A stretch of DNA of 64,000 nt from Aeromicrobium sp. Root472D3 (GTDB taxonomy: Bacteria > Actinomycetota > Actinomycetes > Propionibacteriales > Nocardioidaceae). Of the stretch, positions 50,677-62,377 are shown piece by piece. The DNA is taken from contig NZ_LMET01000001.1 of NCBI RefSeq assembly GCF_001426485.1, positions 2,906,354 to 2,970,353 on the forward strand, in the 5' to 3' direction. Numbering within the stretch: position 1 is the stretch's first letter; every line of letters begins with the position of its first letter. A program made the position numbers and the translations under genes. A model generated the notes under the pieces. That model was not told where the DNA came from. It saw only the letters and a program-made list of their open reading frames with translations, and ran no database searches.

Positions 50677-51609
50677 TCAGGCGGTCGTCAGGCCCTCGCG
50701 CACCTCGTCGAGCGCCGTGTCGATCGTGACGCGCGGCGACCAGCCCCAGGCCCGCGCCCGGTCGGCGACGATGCGACCGGTCCAGGCGGGCCCGTCGTCC
50801 CACACCGGCGCGACGTCGACCGCGTCGGCGACGACCTGCACGTAGTCGCGCATCGGCACGGCACCGGCGGCGACGTTGACGGGCGTGCACCCGCCGAGCA
50901 CCGGGCCCTCGGAGGCGTCGTCACCCGGGGTGACGACGCCGACCGCGACGTCCGCGGCGAGGGCCGCGAGGTCCGTGACGTGCACCCAGGCGAACGACTG
51001 GTCGGCGAGCGCGTGCCGGTGCTCCTCGTCGTCGCGCATCCCGGCGGGCCGCAGCGTGTTCCAGACCGACGACTCGCCCGTTCCGAGGATCGCCGGGGGC
51101 CGCAGCAGCACCCGCGTGATGCCGTCGACCCGGGCGAGGGCGGCGTCGGTGTCGCGCTTGGTGACGCTGTAGTCGTTCGCGTCGTCGCCGACCAGGGCCG
51201 AGCCCTCGGACACGTCGCCGACGCCCGGCGACCTGTCGTAGACCGCAGCGGTCGACACGTGCACCAGGATGGCGACGCCGGCGTCGGCCGCGGCCTGCGC
51301 GATCGTGCCGGTGCCGACGACGCCGATCTGCTGCTGGGCCTCGCGGTCGGACTGCATCGGGTGCACCGTCGTGACGACGGCGTCGGCACCCCGGACCGCC
51401 TGCGCGGCGACGGTCGGGTCGGTGAACTCCCCGACGACCTCCTCGACGCCCGGGAGGGACGGTGCGGTGCCGGCCCGGCGCACGACGGCGCGCACCGTGG
51501 CGCCACGTGCCACCAGGGCGTCGCACACCCGGGCGCCGACGAAGCCGTTGGCGCCGGTCACGACGACGGTGGGGCGGGGGGACGTGTCAGGGCTCGAGGG
51601 GGACGTCAT
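50677..51609 (-). CDS. NAD-dependent epimerase/dehydratase (extended SDR)
   Basis: 310-aa protein. The Rossmann motif is TVVVTGANGFVGARVCDALVARGATVRAVVRR. The catalytic Ser/Tyr region is HVSTAAVYDRS and DYSVTKRDTDAALA (YSVTK for YxxxK). RVLLRPPAILGTGE follows. It is a sugar-nucleotide or steroid-type reductase family; the substrate is not predictable. ATG 51609 is chosen two codons in from the first Met, based on CACAGT upstream and the normal family start. Confidence 0.82.
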   Translation of the reverse strand: MTSPSSPDTSPRPTVVVTGANGFVGARVCDALVARGATVRAVVRRAGTAPSLPGVEEVVGEFTDPTVAAQAVRGADAVVTTVHPMQSDREAQQQIGVVGTGTIAQAAADAGVAILVHVSTAAVYDRSPGVGDVSEGSALVGDDANDYSVTKRDTDAALARVDGITRVLLRPPAILGTGESSVWNTLRPAGMRDDEEHRHALADQSFAWVHVTDLAALAADVAVGVVTPGDDASEGPVLGGCTPVNVAAGAVPMRDYVQVVADAVDVAPVWDDGPAWTGRIVADRARAWGWSPRVTIDTALDEVREGLTTA

Positions 51610-51654
51610 GCGCTCCACTGTGCCACCGGCCGACCACTCCCACCGGTCGACGGC

Positions 51655-52037
51655 TCACGCCGACTGGATGAGGTCCCAGCCGTTGCCGTAGAGGTCGTCG
51701 AACACCGCGACGGTGCCGTAGGCCTCGTGGCGCGGCTCCTCGCGGAAGCGCACGCCGGCCGCGACCATGTGGCGGTGGTCGCGCTCGAAGTCGTCGGTCT
51801 CGAGGAAGAACAGCACGACTCCCCCGCCCTGGCGACCGACCGCGGCCCGCTGCTCGTCGCCCAGCGCGGGCTTGAGCACCAGCGCGGCCCCCGCGCCGCC
51901 CCGCGGGGCCACGACGGTGCGGCGCCGGTCGGGCCCGATCTCGTCGGAGACGACCTCGAAGCCGAGCATCTCGCGGAAGAACGTCAGCGCCTCGTCGATG
52001 TCGTGGACGAGGTAGTTGATCGACGCGATCGACGGCA

Positions 52038-52038
<1 letters not shown>
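51655..52038 (-). CDS. VOC family protein (glyoxalase/bleomycin-resistance fold)
   Basis: 127-aa VOC domain: INYLVHDIDEALTFFREMLGFEVVSDE at the start and GTVAVFDDLYGNGWDLIQ at the end, with candidate metal-ligand positions LVHD, FLET, FDDLYG. ATG 52038 overlaps the ligA stop (ATGA), so it is translationally coupled to ligA. A longer reading extends antisense into ligA and is rejected. The substrate is unknown. Confidence 0.8.
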
Positions 52039-54200
<2,162 letters not shown>

Positions 54201-54228
54201 TTATCGCCGCACGGGGACAGTGCCGCGC

Positions 54229-55125
54229 TCAGCGGTCGGGCAGGGCGAACGACGGGTAGCCCGACCCCGCACCCGGCGACTCGACGCTGAGCGATCCGGC
54301 CACGGCCGCCGCCTCGACGCACTCGCGCAGGCCCAGACCGCGCGCCAGCCCCGCGGCCAGCACCCCCACGAACGCGTCGCCGGCCCCCGTCGTGTCCACG
54401 ACCCGGCGAGGGGCCGGCGAGGGCACGTGGCGGACGCCGTCGGCGGTCACGAGCACGGCACCCTGCGCACCGAGCGTCACGACCGCGCTCCGGCACCGCA
54501 GCAGCAGGGCGTCACGGGCGTCGACGACGTCGTCCGCGTCGCGCACGGTCCGCCCCAGCAGCTCGGACGCCTCGTGCTCGTTGACGACCAGGGGGTCGGC
54601 GACCGCGACGACGTCCGGCACGTCGCGGTACGGGGCCAGGTTGACCACGACGCGGGTGCCGGCGTCGGCCGCGGCGCCGACCGCCTCGGCCACGACGACC
54701 TCGGGCACCTCGCTCTGCACCACGAGGACGTCCGCCGAGCGGACGCGCGAACGTCCTGACCCGTCGAGCACGACCTCGGCGTTGGCGCCCATCGCGACGA
54801 CGATCTGGTTGCGTCCCTCGGCGTCGACGAAGACGTAGGCCGTGCCGGTCTCGGCGTCCGGCGACGTCGTGACGTCCGTGACGTCGACCCCGGCGTCGGC
54901 GAGGGCGGCCCGTAACGTCTCGCCGTGGGTGCCGTCTCCCACGGCCCCGACGAGCGAGACCGCCGTGCCGGTGCGGGCGACGGCCATCGCCTGGTTGGCG
55001 CCCTTGCCACCGACGCCCTCGCGCCGCCCCGTCGCCGCGATCGTCTCGCCCTCGCCGGGGAGCCGCTCGACGCTCACGACCTCGTCGCGGTTGATGCTGC
55101 CGACCACCACCACCTCGTGCGTCAT
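54229..55125 (-). CDS. rbsK: Ribokinase-family sugar kinase
   Basis: 298-aa PfkB kinase. It shows GSINRDEVVSVERLPGEGETI, GGKGANQAMAVARTG, GDGTHG and the catalytic DTTGAGDAFVGVLAAGLARG with the anion hole and Asp base. Its position as the last gene of the nucleoside operon with a nucleoside hydrolase makes free ribose the likely substrate, giving ribose 5-phosphate. ATG 55125 overlaps the preceding SDR gene by 4 bp. Confidence 0.88.
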   Translation of the reverse strand: MTHEVVVVGSINRDEVVSVERLPGEGETIAATGRREGVGGKGANQAMAVARTGTAVSLVGAVGDGTHGETLRAALADAGVDVTDVTTSPDAETGTAYVFVDAEGRNQIVVAMGANAEVVLDGSGRSRVRSADVLVVQSEVPEVVVAEAVGAAADAGTRVVVNLAPYRDVPDVVAVADPLVVNEHEASELLGRTVRDADDVVDARDALLLRCRSAVVTLGAQGAVLVTADGVRHVPSPAPRRVVDTTGAGDAFVGVLAAGLARGLGLRECVEAAAVAGSLSVESPGAGSGYPSFALPDR

Positions 55126-55901
55126 CGCACCAGTGTCCTGCCACCGTCGATGACCAGGACGTGGCCCGTCACGAAGCCGCCGGCCTCGCTCGCGAGGTAC
55201 TGGAACCCCGCGGCGATGTCGTCGGCCCGTCCCACCCGGCGGACCGGCTGACCGGATGCGGTGTCGGCGACCCCGTCCGGTCCGAGCGAGTTGACGGGGT
55301 CCAGCGTCTGCGGCGTCTCGATGATGCCCGGAGCGATGGCGTTGACCGTGATGCCCGACGGCCCGAGCTCGGCCGCGAGCGCCCGCACCATGCCGGTGAT
55401 CCCGGCCTTCGCCGCGGCGTAGTGCGCGTGCGCGTCCCAGGCCTCGATGACGCCGACCGTCGACGTCGTGGCCAGCATCCGGCCGGATCCCGCGGCTCGC
55501 ATGGCCGGCAGTGCTGCCCGGAACAGCCGCCACACGCCCGTCAGGTCGACGTCGATCGTGTCGTTGAAGTCGGCCTCGGTCATCTCGGCGAGCGGGGCGA
55601 TCCGGGCGATCGCCGCGTTCGCCACGACGACGTCGACCCGTCCGAAGCGATCGACGGCCGTCGCGACGAGCCGCTCGACGTCGGCCTCGCTGCGCACGTC
55701 CACGCCGACGACCTCGACGGCCGCGCCGGCAGCCGTCGCGTCGGCCACGACCGCGCTCATGTCGTGGCCGTCGACGGCGTGGTCGGCGAGCACCAGGGAT
55801 GCGCCCGCCTGGGCGAACCGGCGGGCTGTCGCCGCCCCGATGCCCGATCCGGCGCCCGTGATGACGGCCACCTGGCCCTTCAGGCTGAACACGTCGCTCA
55901 T
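55122..55901 (-). CDS. SDR-family oxidoreductase (first of two)
   Basis: 259-aa classical SDR. The cofactor motif is VITGAGSGIGAATARRFAQAGASLVLAD; NAAIAR, then the catalytic Ser in TTSTVGV and YAAAK in HYAAAKAGI. An Asp at the end of beta2 favours NAD(H). The substrate is unknown; the operon suggests a sugar or nucleoside-derived alcohol. GGAGAG lies three bases before ATG 55901. Followed by rbsK with 4-bp overlap. Confidence 0.85.
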   Translation of the reverse strand: MSDVFSLKGQVAVITGAGSGIGAATARRFAQAGASLVLADHAVDGHDMSAVVADATAAGAAVEVVGVDVRSEADVERLVATAVDRFGRVDVVVANAAIARIAPLAEMTEADFNDTIDVDLTGVWRLFRAALPAMRAAGSGRMLATTSTVGVIEAWDAHAHYAAAKAGITGMVRALAAELGPSGITVNAIAPGIIETPQTLDPVNSLGPDGVADTASGQPVRRVGRADDIAAGFQYLASEAGGFVTGHVLVIDGGRTLVR

Positions 55902-55928
55902 CGTCTCTCCTCCATCGATCTGTCAGGT

Positions 55929-56711
55929 CTAGTACGCGGTCCAGCCACCGTCGACCGACAGCACGCTGCCCGAGACGAAGGTGCTGTCGTCCGACGCCAG
56001 GTAGAGCGCCGCCCCGGCCACGTCCTCGGGACGTCCGAGGCGCGGGAACGGGGTGCGCGACAACGAGAACTCCGTCGCCGCGTCGACCGTGCCCTCGTCG
56101 AGGTACGCGCGCTCCCCCGGGTGGTCGCCGGTGATGATGCGTCCGGGGGCGATCGCGTTGACCACGATGCCCCACCGCGCGTAGTCCACCGCGAGCTGCC
56201 GCGTGAGCTGGATGACACCGGCCTTCGCGACCGCGTACCCGAGGGCCGCGGGCGGAGCGGTGATGCCGAGCTGCGATGCCATGTTGACGACCCTGCCCCG
56301 CACCCCTGTGATCTCGTCCTGGTCGACCATGGCGCCGACGAACGTCCGGCACATCACGAACTGCGACGTGAGGTTGAGCGCGAGGTGGAAGTCCCACTCC
56401 TCGTCCGTGGTGTCGAGCAGCGTCGACCCGCCGAACCGGCCGGCGTTGTTGACCAGGACGTCCACCCGTCCGTGGATCGCCAGCGCCGCCTCGAGGGCCG
56501 ACTCGGCGCCCTCGGTGCGCGTGACGTCGCACCTCACGGCCGTCACCGAGGCGTCCGGACCGTGCAGGTCGGCGACCCGGGAGGCGATGTCGTCGCGGAT
56601 GTCGCACGCCACCACGTGGGCGCCCTCCGCCAGGAAGCGTGCCGTGATCGCGGCGCCGAGGCCCGCGGCCGCCCCCGTGACGACCGCCGTCCTGCCGCGG
56701 AGACGGGTCAT
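55929..56711 (-). CDS. SDR-family oxidoreductase (second of two)
   Basis: 260-aa SDR with VVTGAAAGLGAAITARFLAEGAHVVACDI, VLVNNAGRFGG, ASQLGI and the YAVAK active site (ALGYAVAKAGVIQLT). It is only moderately similar to its neighbour at 55122 (shared SDR core, different loop after NAG), so the pair probably acts on different steps rather than being a recent duplicate. The ending LSVDGGWTAY is usual for NAD-dependent SDRs. It is coupled to the nucleoside hydrolase gene (4-bp overlap). Confidence 0.85.
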   Translation of the reverse strand: MTRLRGRTAVVTGAAAGLGAAITARFLAEGAHVVACDIRDDIASRVADLHGPDASVTAVRCDVTRTEGAESALEAALAIHGRVDVLVNNAGRFGGSTLLDTTDEEWDFHLALNLTSQFVMCRTFVGAMVDQDEITGVRGRVVNMASQLGITAPPAALGYAVAKAGVIQLTRQLAVDYARWGIVVNAIAPGRIITGDHPGERAYLDEGTVDAATEFSLSRTPFPRLGRPEDVAGAALYLASDDSTFVSGSVLSVDGGWTAY

Positions 56712-57685
56712 GCGGGGGTGCCTGCGGTCAGCGCCGCCACCAGCACCTCGGGGAAGCCGCCGTCCGTCTCGAGCACGACCCGGCAGTTGCCGCCGGTGAT
56801 GTCGGTGAACCCCCGGTAGCGGGTGCGCGTGTCGCAGATCGTCGCACCGCGCCCCGGGCCGTCCGTGCAGTCGACGACCACGTCGATCACGGGGGCCGTC
56901 ACCGGCACGACGTCGCCCGTCAGCACCCCTGCGGCCAACGCGTCGTGGCACGGGGAGCTGCGGTGGCCGTACGACTCCGTGCCGTAGGCGGCGAAGTAGA
57001 ACTCGGTCGCGGCCGAGACGAACGCGGCCTCGGGAGAGCCGTCGGCGTCCAGGGCGGTCCGGTGGTCGTCGGTGAGGACCTCGCGCATCGTGACGTCGAG
57101 CGGCACCAGCGTCGTCTCCCACGCGGCCGAGATGACGGTCTGCGCGCCCTCGGGATCGTGGATGATGTTGGCCTCGGCCGCGGGCGACTGGTTGCCGGGC
57201 GCGTCCGCGGCACCGCCCATGATGACGACGTCGTGGACGCGGTCGGTCAGTCCGTAGATCGCCTCCAGCGCGTGGGCCAGGTTGGTGAGCGGGCCGATCG
57301 CCAGGATCCTGAGCTCGCCCGCGTGCTCGGTCGACAGACGGTCGATCAGCTCGACCGCCGTCTCCTCGACGGGTCGGGCCGTCACGTCGAGCGGCAGCCC
57401 CGCGTCGCCGAGGCCGTCGCTGCCGTGGACGTGCGTGGCCAGGTAGGTGACCTCGCCGACGAGCGGGCGCTCGGCCCCCACCGCCACCGGGACGTCCGTG
57501 CGACCGACCAGCTCGAGCACACGGAGGCTGTTGACCGCGCACTGTCGCGCCGTGTTGTTGCCGAACACCGTCGTCACGCCGACGAGCTCGACGTCGTCGT
57601 GGGCCGACAGGTACAGCAGTGCCATCGCGTCGTCGATGCCGGTGTCGCAGTCGACGAGCACAGGGGTCTTGCGGGGGTGCGTCAT
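56708..57685 (-). CDS. Nucleoside hydrolase
   Basis: 325-aa calcium-dependent N-ribohydrolase cleaving nucleosides to base and ribose. It has the hallmark DCDTGIDDAMALLYL (Ca-binding Asp residues), TVFGNNTARQCAVNSLRVLELVGRTDVPVAVGAERPL, ILAIGPLTNLAHALE, the loop DVVIMGGAADAPGNQSPAAEANIIHDPEGA and DVTMREVLTDDH. Base specificity cannot be read here. ATG 57685 is the first in-frame Met. It sits between the transporter and the sugar-handling enzymes. Confidence 0.92.
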   Translation of the reverse strand: MTHPRKTPVLVDCDTGIDDAMALLYLSAHDDVELVGVTTVFGNNTARQCAVNSLRVLELVGRTDVPVAVGAERPLVGEVTYLATHVHGSDGLGDAGLPLDVTARPVEETAVELIDRLSTEHAGELRILAIGPLTNLAHALEAIYGLTDRVHDVVIMGGAADAPGNQSPAAEANIIHDPEGAQTVISAAWETTLVPLDVTMREVLTDDHRTALDADGSPEAAFVSAATEFYFAAYGTESYGHRSSPCHDALAAGVLTGDVVPVTAPVIDVVVDCTDGPGRGATICDTRTRYRGFTDITGGNCRVVLETDGGFPEVLVAALTAGTPA

Positions 57686-57689
57686 GGGG

Positions 57690-58634
57690 TCAGCCCTTCG
57701 GGATGATGGCGGGGACGTACGTGGTCTCGGAGACGTCGTACCGGTCGCGCCGGGTCAGGCCGATGGCCTGCACCGAGAGCGCCACGACGGTCGCGACGTA
57801 GGGCAGCGCGTGGACGAGCTGCTGGATGCCCAGGTCGGTGCCCTGGAGCCGGATCGACAGCGACGTGGCCGCTGCGAACAGCAGCGAGGCGAGGACGGTC
57901 CCCCACGGAGTCGCTCGGCCGAAGATCACCGCCGCGAACGCGATGAACCCGAGGCCGCCGGTGAGCTGGGAGTTGAAGGACGCCACCGAGCTGGTCGAGA
58001 GGTAGGCGCCGCCGACCCCCGCGCACGCGCCACTGATGAGGATCGTGACGGTCCGCACGAGGATCGGCTTGATGCCCACCGCGAGCGCGGCCTCGTCCGA
58101 CTCGCCGACGGCCTTGACGTGCACGCCGAACCGGGTCCGGTTCAGCACGATCGCCGCCACGACGGCCAGGACGACCGTGACGTAGAGCAGCGCGCTCTGG
58201 CGGTCGAGGGCACGCCCCAGGACGGGGATGTCCGCGAGCGGTCCGAGCGGCACGCGCGGCACCAGGTCGACACCTGTGGGCGAGTAGGTGCCGGGCGAGT
58301 CCAGCACGTTCTGGACGACGAGGAGCGTGACCCCGGTAGCCAGCAGGTTGGCGGCGATGCCGGCGATGATCAGGTCGCAGCGCAGGAAGAACGCGGCGAA
58401 CGCGAGGATCGCCGAGTACGCCGCACCGGCCGCGACGGCGACGAGGACGCCGATCCACGGGTTGCCGCTCTTCGCGCCGGCGACGATGGCAGCGAGGGCG
58501 GCGACCAGCATGCAGCCGTCGAGTGCGATGTTGCTGGCCCGGGCACGTTCGGCGAACATGCCGCCGACCGCGGCGGCGAGGATCGGGACGAGGCTCGTGA
58601 GGAGGATCGCGAGGAAGTCCGCTGTGGCGTTCAT
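57690..58634 (-). CDS. Nucleoside ABC transporter permease (second)
   Basis: 314-aa permease of the BmpB/NupQ (YufQ)-like type, with about eight to nine hydrophobic helices and the coupling segment VHVKAVGESDEAALAVGIKPILVRTV. It forms the channel with the permease at 58637, from which it is separated by 2 bp. The gene order permease, permease, ATPase, lipoprotein fits known purine-nucleoside importers. Confidence 0.88.
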   Translation of the reverse strand: MNATADFLAILLTSLVPILAAAVGGMFAERARASNIALDGCMLVAALAAIVAGAKSGNPWIGVLVAVAAGAAYSAILAFAAFFLRCDLIIAGIAANLLATGVTLLVVQNVLDSPGTYSPTGVDLVPRVPLGPLADIPVLGRALDRQSALLYVTVVLAVVAAIVLNRTRFGVHVKAVGESDEAALAVGIKPILVRTVTILISGACAGVGGAYLSTSSVASFNSQLTGGLGFIAFAAVIFGRATPWGTVLASLLFAAATSLSIRLQGTDLGIQQLVHALPYVATVVALSVQAIGLTRRDRYDVSETTYVPAIIPKG

Positions 58635-58636
58635 GG

Positions 58637-59719
58637 TCAGGCCTTTCCGCCGGTGCGCTGGCTCGTGATGAGCAGGATCAGGACGCCCTGCAGGACGAAC
58701 ACGAGGGCGAACGGCACGTCGGTGGTGGACTGCATCGCGGTCGCGCCGGTCATGAGGGTCGAGTACAGGAAGGCGGCCAGCAGGATCCCGACGGGTCGCA
58801 GCCGTCCGATCAGGGCGACCGTGATCCCGAGGAAGCCGTACTGCGGCGAGAAGCCCGACACGTAGGCATGGGTGATGCCCAGGATCGCGACGCCGCCGGC
58901 CAGGCCGGCGAGCGCGCCGCTGCCGAGCAGCGAGCAGAACAGGTACCGGTGGGAGCGGATGCCCAGGTACTCGGCGAAGGCCGGCTGCATGCCCGAGGCC
59001 TCCATGCGGCGCCCTGTGCGCGTGCGGTCGAACAGCACCCACATCGCGGTGACGATGACGATCACGAGGACGACACCCACGTTGGCGGCGGACGGGGGCA
59101 GGATCCGCTCGAGCCACATCGACTGGTCGAGCGGCGGCGTCTCGACGGCGCCCGACGTCTCGTCGCGGAAGTAGCTGTTGACGAGGTACAGCGCGAGATC
59201 GGCCGCGATGTAGTTGAACATCAGCGTCGTGAGGATCTCGTTGGTGCGGTACCGCACCCTGAGGATCGCCGGGATCGTGATCCAGAGCGCGCCGGCGACG
59301 GCGGCGGCGACCAGCGCGACGGCCTGGCCGACGAGGCCCGTCACCCCGAGGTGCTGGGCGGTCACGGCCGCCACCAGCCCGCCCAGGACGAGCTGGCCCT
59401 CGGTGCCGATGTTGAACGCGCCGGAGCGGAACGACACCGCGGCGGCCAGTGCGGTCAGCACCAGCACCGTCGCGATCGCGATCATGCTGCCGAACGAGTA
59501 GGTGCTGCGGAAGGTCCCGACGATGAACGAGTCGAACGCTGCCAGGGGGTCGGACGCGACCAGGAGGATCACGACGAAGCAGATGGCCAGGCCCAGCACG
59601 ATCGCGATCAGCGACTGCCGGAGGCCGAGGGGGACGACGCGGCGAGCCGTGGCCGTCATCCAGCTGCCGGCCCGGGGCGTCCCGGCCTCGTTCTCGGAGC
59701 CGGTGAGTTGGTTGGTCAT
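58637..59719 (-). CDS. Nucleoside ABC transporter permease (first)
   Basis: 360-aa NupP/BmpB-like permease with about ten hydrophobic helices. It shows SFRSGAFNIGTEGQLVLGGLVAAV, the hallmark of this family, and the coupling helix region RRMEASGMQPAFAEYLGIRSHRYLF. ATG 59719 overlaps the ATPase stop by 4 bp. Together with 57690 it likely imports nucleosides bound by the lipoprotein at 61266. Confidence 0.88.
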   Translation of the reverse strand: MTNQLTGSENEAGTPRAGSWMTATARRVVPLGLRQSLIAIVLGLAICFVVILLVASDPLAAFDSFIVGTFRSTYSFGSMIAIATVLVLTALAAAVSFRSGAFNIGTEGQLVLGGLVAAVTAQHLGVTGLVGQAVALVAAAVAGALWITIPAILRVRYRTNEILTTLMFNYIAADLALYLVNSYFRDETSGAVETPPLDQSMWLERILPPSAANVGVVLVIVIVTAMWVLFDRTRTGRRMEASGMQPAFAEYLGIRSHRYLFCSLLGSGALAGLAGGVAILGITHAYVSGFSPQYGFLGITVALIGRLRPVGILLAAFLYSTLMTGATAMQSTTDVPFALVFVLQGVLILLITSQRTGGKA

Positions 59720-61257
59720 GACTTGCCTTCCAGCATGGCTCGACCGACCTCGGCCTCGCTCGGGCGGTGGTCGGCGTACTCCGCCACGATGCGACCCGCA
59801 CTGATGATGAGCACGCGGTCGGCGACCTGCGTGACCTCCTCGATCTCGCTGGACACCAGGAGCACGGCACCACCGGCGTCGCGGCGGGCGACGAGCTCGC
59901 GGCGCACGAAGTCGGTCGCCGCGATGTCCAGGCCCCGCGTCGGCTCGGCACACACCACGACATCGGGTTGCCGCGAGAGCTCTCGGGCCAGCACCATCTT
60001 CTGCGCGTTGCCGCCCGACAACCGGCGGGCCAGCTGCCGTCCGGACGAGGCACGCACGTCGAACTCCTTCATGAGCCGCGCCGACAGGGACGAGGCCTTC
60101 GAGTCCGAGAGCAGACGCCCGCCGACCTCGTCGGTGTCGAGGTATCCGGCGGTGATGTTGTGATCGACCGACCAGTAACCGGCCATGCCGCGTCCGATCC
60201 GGTCCTCGGGGATGTGCCCCACGCCGGCGGCGCGGACCGTCCCAGGGCTCGCGCCGGTCGTGTCGACGCCCTTGACGGTGATCCGACCGGCGGTCGGCTT
60301 CCTCAACCCGGTGACGGCCTCGACCAGCTCGGTCTGGCCGTTGCCCGCGATGCCCAGCACGCCGACGATCTCACCGGCGGCGACCCGGAGGCTGACGTCG
60401 TGTACGACCTCGACACCACGGCCGTTGCGCAACGTCAGTCCTTCGACCTCGAGCACGGTCGCGCCGGGGGTCCCGCGCTGCACCTCGCTCGAGACAGGGC
60501 GTGTCTCACCGGTGATCAGGGCGGCGAGGTCGGCATTCGTGACGTCACCGATCGCCTCGTGGGCGACCCTCTTGCCCAACCGCAGCACCGTCACCCGGTC
60601 GGCGACCTGCCGCACCTCCTTGAGGTGGTGGCTGATGAGGACGACCGCGAGGCCCCGTGCCGCGAAGCCTCGCACGACGTCGAAGAAGCGCTCGGTCTCG
60701 GCGGGGGTCAGGACAGCGGTGGGCTCGTCCAGCACGAGGATCCGCACGTCCTTGGCAAGGGCCCGCAGGATCTCGACACGCTGCTGCGCGCCGACCGACA
60801 GCGACCGCACCTTCTCGTCGGGGCGGACGTCGAGGCCGTACTCGTCGGCCAGCCGGGCGACGGTCTCCTCGGCGGTCCTGGTCTGCACGAAGGGGCCCGT
60901 GTGCGGCTCGCTGCCGAGGAACACGTTCTGCGCGACGGTCAGGGACGGCACCAGCTTGAAGTGCTGGTGCACCATGCCGATCCCGAGCTCGAGGGCGCGG
61001 CGCGGTGACGTGACGTCCACCGGCAGGCCGTCGAGCAGGATGGTGCCCTCGTCGGGCTGGACCAGCCCGAACAGGCAGTTCATCAGGGTCGACTTGCCCG
61101 CCCCGTTCTCGCCGAGCAGCGCGTGGATCTCCCCGGCACGGATCTCGAGGTCGACCGTGTCGACGGCGGTCATCGTGCCGAAGCGCTTCACGATGCCTTC
61201 GAGCCGGAGGACGGGCGGGTCCTGCGCGGGGGCGGCGGGAACGGGGCGGTCAGTCAC
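59716..61257 (-). CDS. Nucleoside ABC transporter ATP-binding protein (two NBDs)
   Basis: 513-aa double ATPase (NupO/YufO-like). The first NBD has GENGAGKST, signature LSVGAQQRVEILRAL and LVLDEPTAVLT. The second has a degenerate Walker A GIAGNGQTELVEAV, LSGGNAQKMVLARELS and VVCAEPTRGLDI. One intact and one degenerate Walker A is the usual state in this family. GTG 61257 has TAGGAGCC upstream. It follows the binding protein by 8 bp. Confidence 0.9.
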   Translation of the reverse strand: MTDRPVPAAPAQDPPVLRLEGIVKRFGTMTAVDTVDLEIRAGEIHALLGENGAGKSTLMNCLFGLVQPDEGTILLDGLPVDVTSPRRALELGIGMVHQHFKLVPSLTVAQNVFLGSEPHTGPFVQTRTAEETVARLADEYGLDVRPDEKVRSLSVGAQQRVEILRALAKDVRILVLDEPTAVLTPAETERFFDVVRGFAARGLAVVLISHHLKEVRQVADRVTVLRLGKRVAHEAIGDVTNADLAALITGETRPVSSEVQRGTPGATVLEVEGLTLRNGRGVEVVHDVSLRVAAGEIVGVLGIAGNGQTELVEAVTGLRKPTAGRITVKGVDTTGASPGTVRAAGVGHIPEDRIGRGMAGYWSVDHNITAGYLDTDEVGGRLLSDSKASSLSARLMKEFDVRASSGRQLARRLSGGNAQKMVLARELSRQPDVVVCAEPTRGLDIAATDFVRRELVARRDAGGAVLLVSSEIEEVTQVADRVLIISAGRIVAEYADHRPSEAEVGRAMLEGKS

Positions 61258-61265
61258 GGTGGCTC

Positions 61266-62309
61266 CTAGAGGGCGCTCTTGACGGTGATGTCACCGTCGA
61301 TGACCTGCTGGCGCAGGTCGTCGACCTGCTTCTGGATGTCGGCGGGCACGAGCTCGTCGTTGAAGGCGATGCCCACACCGTCGTTGTCGATGCCGCCGTT
61401 GATCGTCGTGCCCATCTCGAGCTTCCCGTCGACGAACTGCTCGATCGCGAGGTGGACCGTCGTCCCGACGGCCTTGAGCGCGCTGGCGACGGTCGAGTCG
61501 GGCTGCAGGCCGTTCTGGTCCGAGTCGGTGCCGATCGCGTAGCGACCGCTCTCCTCGCCGGCCTTCAGGACGCCGAGTCCGGCCGCTCCCGCGACCTGGT
61601 AGACCACGTCCGAGCCGTCGTTGTACATCGCGGTCGCGAGGTCGAAGGCACCCTGGGCGCTCTCGAAGTCGCCCACGAACCGGACGTCGACCTCGATCGA
61701 GGGATCGATCGCCTTGGCGCCCTGCTCGTAGCCCACCGCGAAGTCCCGGATGACGGGGATGTCCATGCCGCCGACGAGACCGATCTTGCCCGTGCCCTTG
61801 GCCCGCGGGAACTGGTCGGGGTTCTTCGTGACCAGGGCTGCGAGCGCGCCCACGAGGAACGCGCCCTCGTTCTGCGCGTACGAGATGCCGGTGACGTTGT
61901 CGCCGACCGAGGGCGAGTCGAAGATCAGGTACTTCTGCTCGGGGAACTGGGCGGCCACCTTCTTGAGGGTCGAGGCCATGACGGTTCCGCCCGTGACGAT
62001 CAGGTCGTTCTTGCCGCTGGCCGACGCCTCCGTCAGGTTGCGCTCCCAGGCAGGCGCGTCGTCGGCGCCCGCCTCGATGACCTTGACCTTGACCCCGAAG
62101 TCCTTCGCGGCCGACTGGAGCCCCTCGTTGGCCGAGTCCATGAAGCTCTTGTCGCCGAGCTGCCCGCTCAGCGGCGCGGAGATGTTGATGGTCTTGGTGC
62201 CGTCGGCCGAGCCCTCGTCGCCGCTGCTGCTGCCGCCGCCGCACGCGGCCAGCGTCAGCGCGACGACGGTGGTCAGCACCGCCGAGGTGATGATCGTCCT
62301 CTTCTTCAT
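61266..62309 (-). CDS. BmpA/Med-family nucleoside-binding lipoprotein
   Basis: 347-aa lipoprotein with lipobox LAAC (Cys23), then the BMP fold: GQLGDKSFMDSANEGLQSAAKDFG, ISYAQNEGAFLVGALAALVTKNPD, KIGLVGGMDIPVIRDFAVGYEQGAKA, VYQVAGAAGLGVLKAGEESGRYAIGTDSDQNGL. BMP proteins in this setting bind purine nucleosides, which agrees with the nucleoside hydrolase downstream. An AAGAGAAA ribosome-binding site precedes ATG 62309. Confidence 0.9.
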   Translation of the reverse strand: MKKRTIITSAVLTTVVALTLAACGGGSSSGDEGSADGTKTINISAPLSGQLGDKSFMDSANEGLQSAAKDFGVKVKVIEAGADDAPAWERNLTEASASGKNDLIVTGGTVMASTLKKVAAQFPEQKYLIFDSPSVGDNVTGISYAQNEGAFLVGALAALVTKNPDQFPRAKGTGKIGLVGGMDIPVIRDFAVGYEQGAKAIDPSIEVDVRFVGDFESAQGAFDLATAMYNDGSDVVYQVAGAAGLGVLKAGEESGRYAIGTDSDQNGLQPDSTVASALKAVGTTVHLAIEQFVDGKLEMGTTINGGIDNDGVGIAFNDELVPADIQKQVDDLRQQVIDGDITVKSAL

Positions 62310-62377
62310 GGTTTTCTCTTTTCTGGGGGTGGGGGTGGAGGGATGCCGGGGATGGGAGCCGCGACGCGGCGTGACCG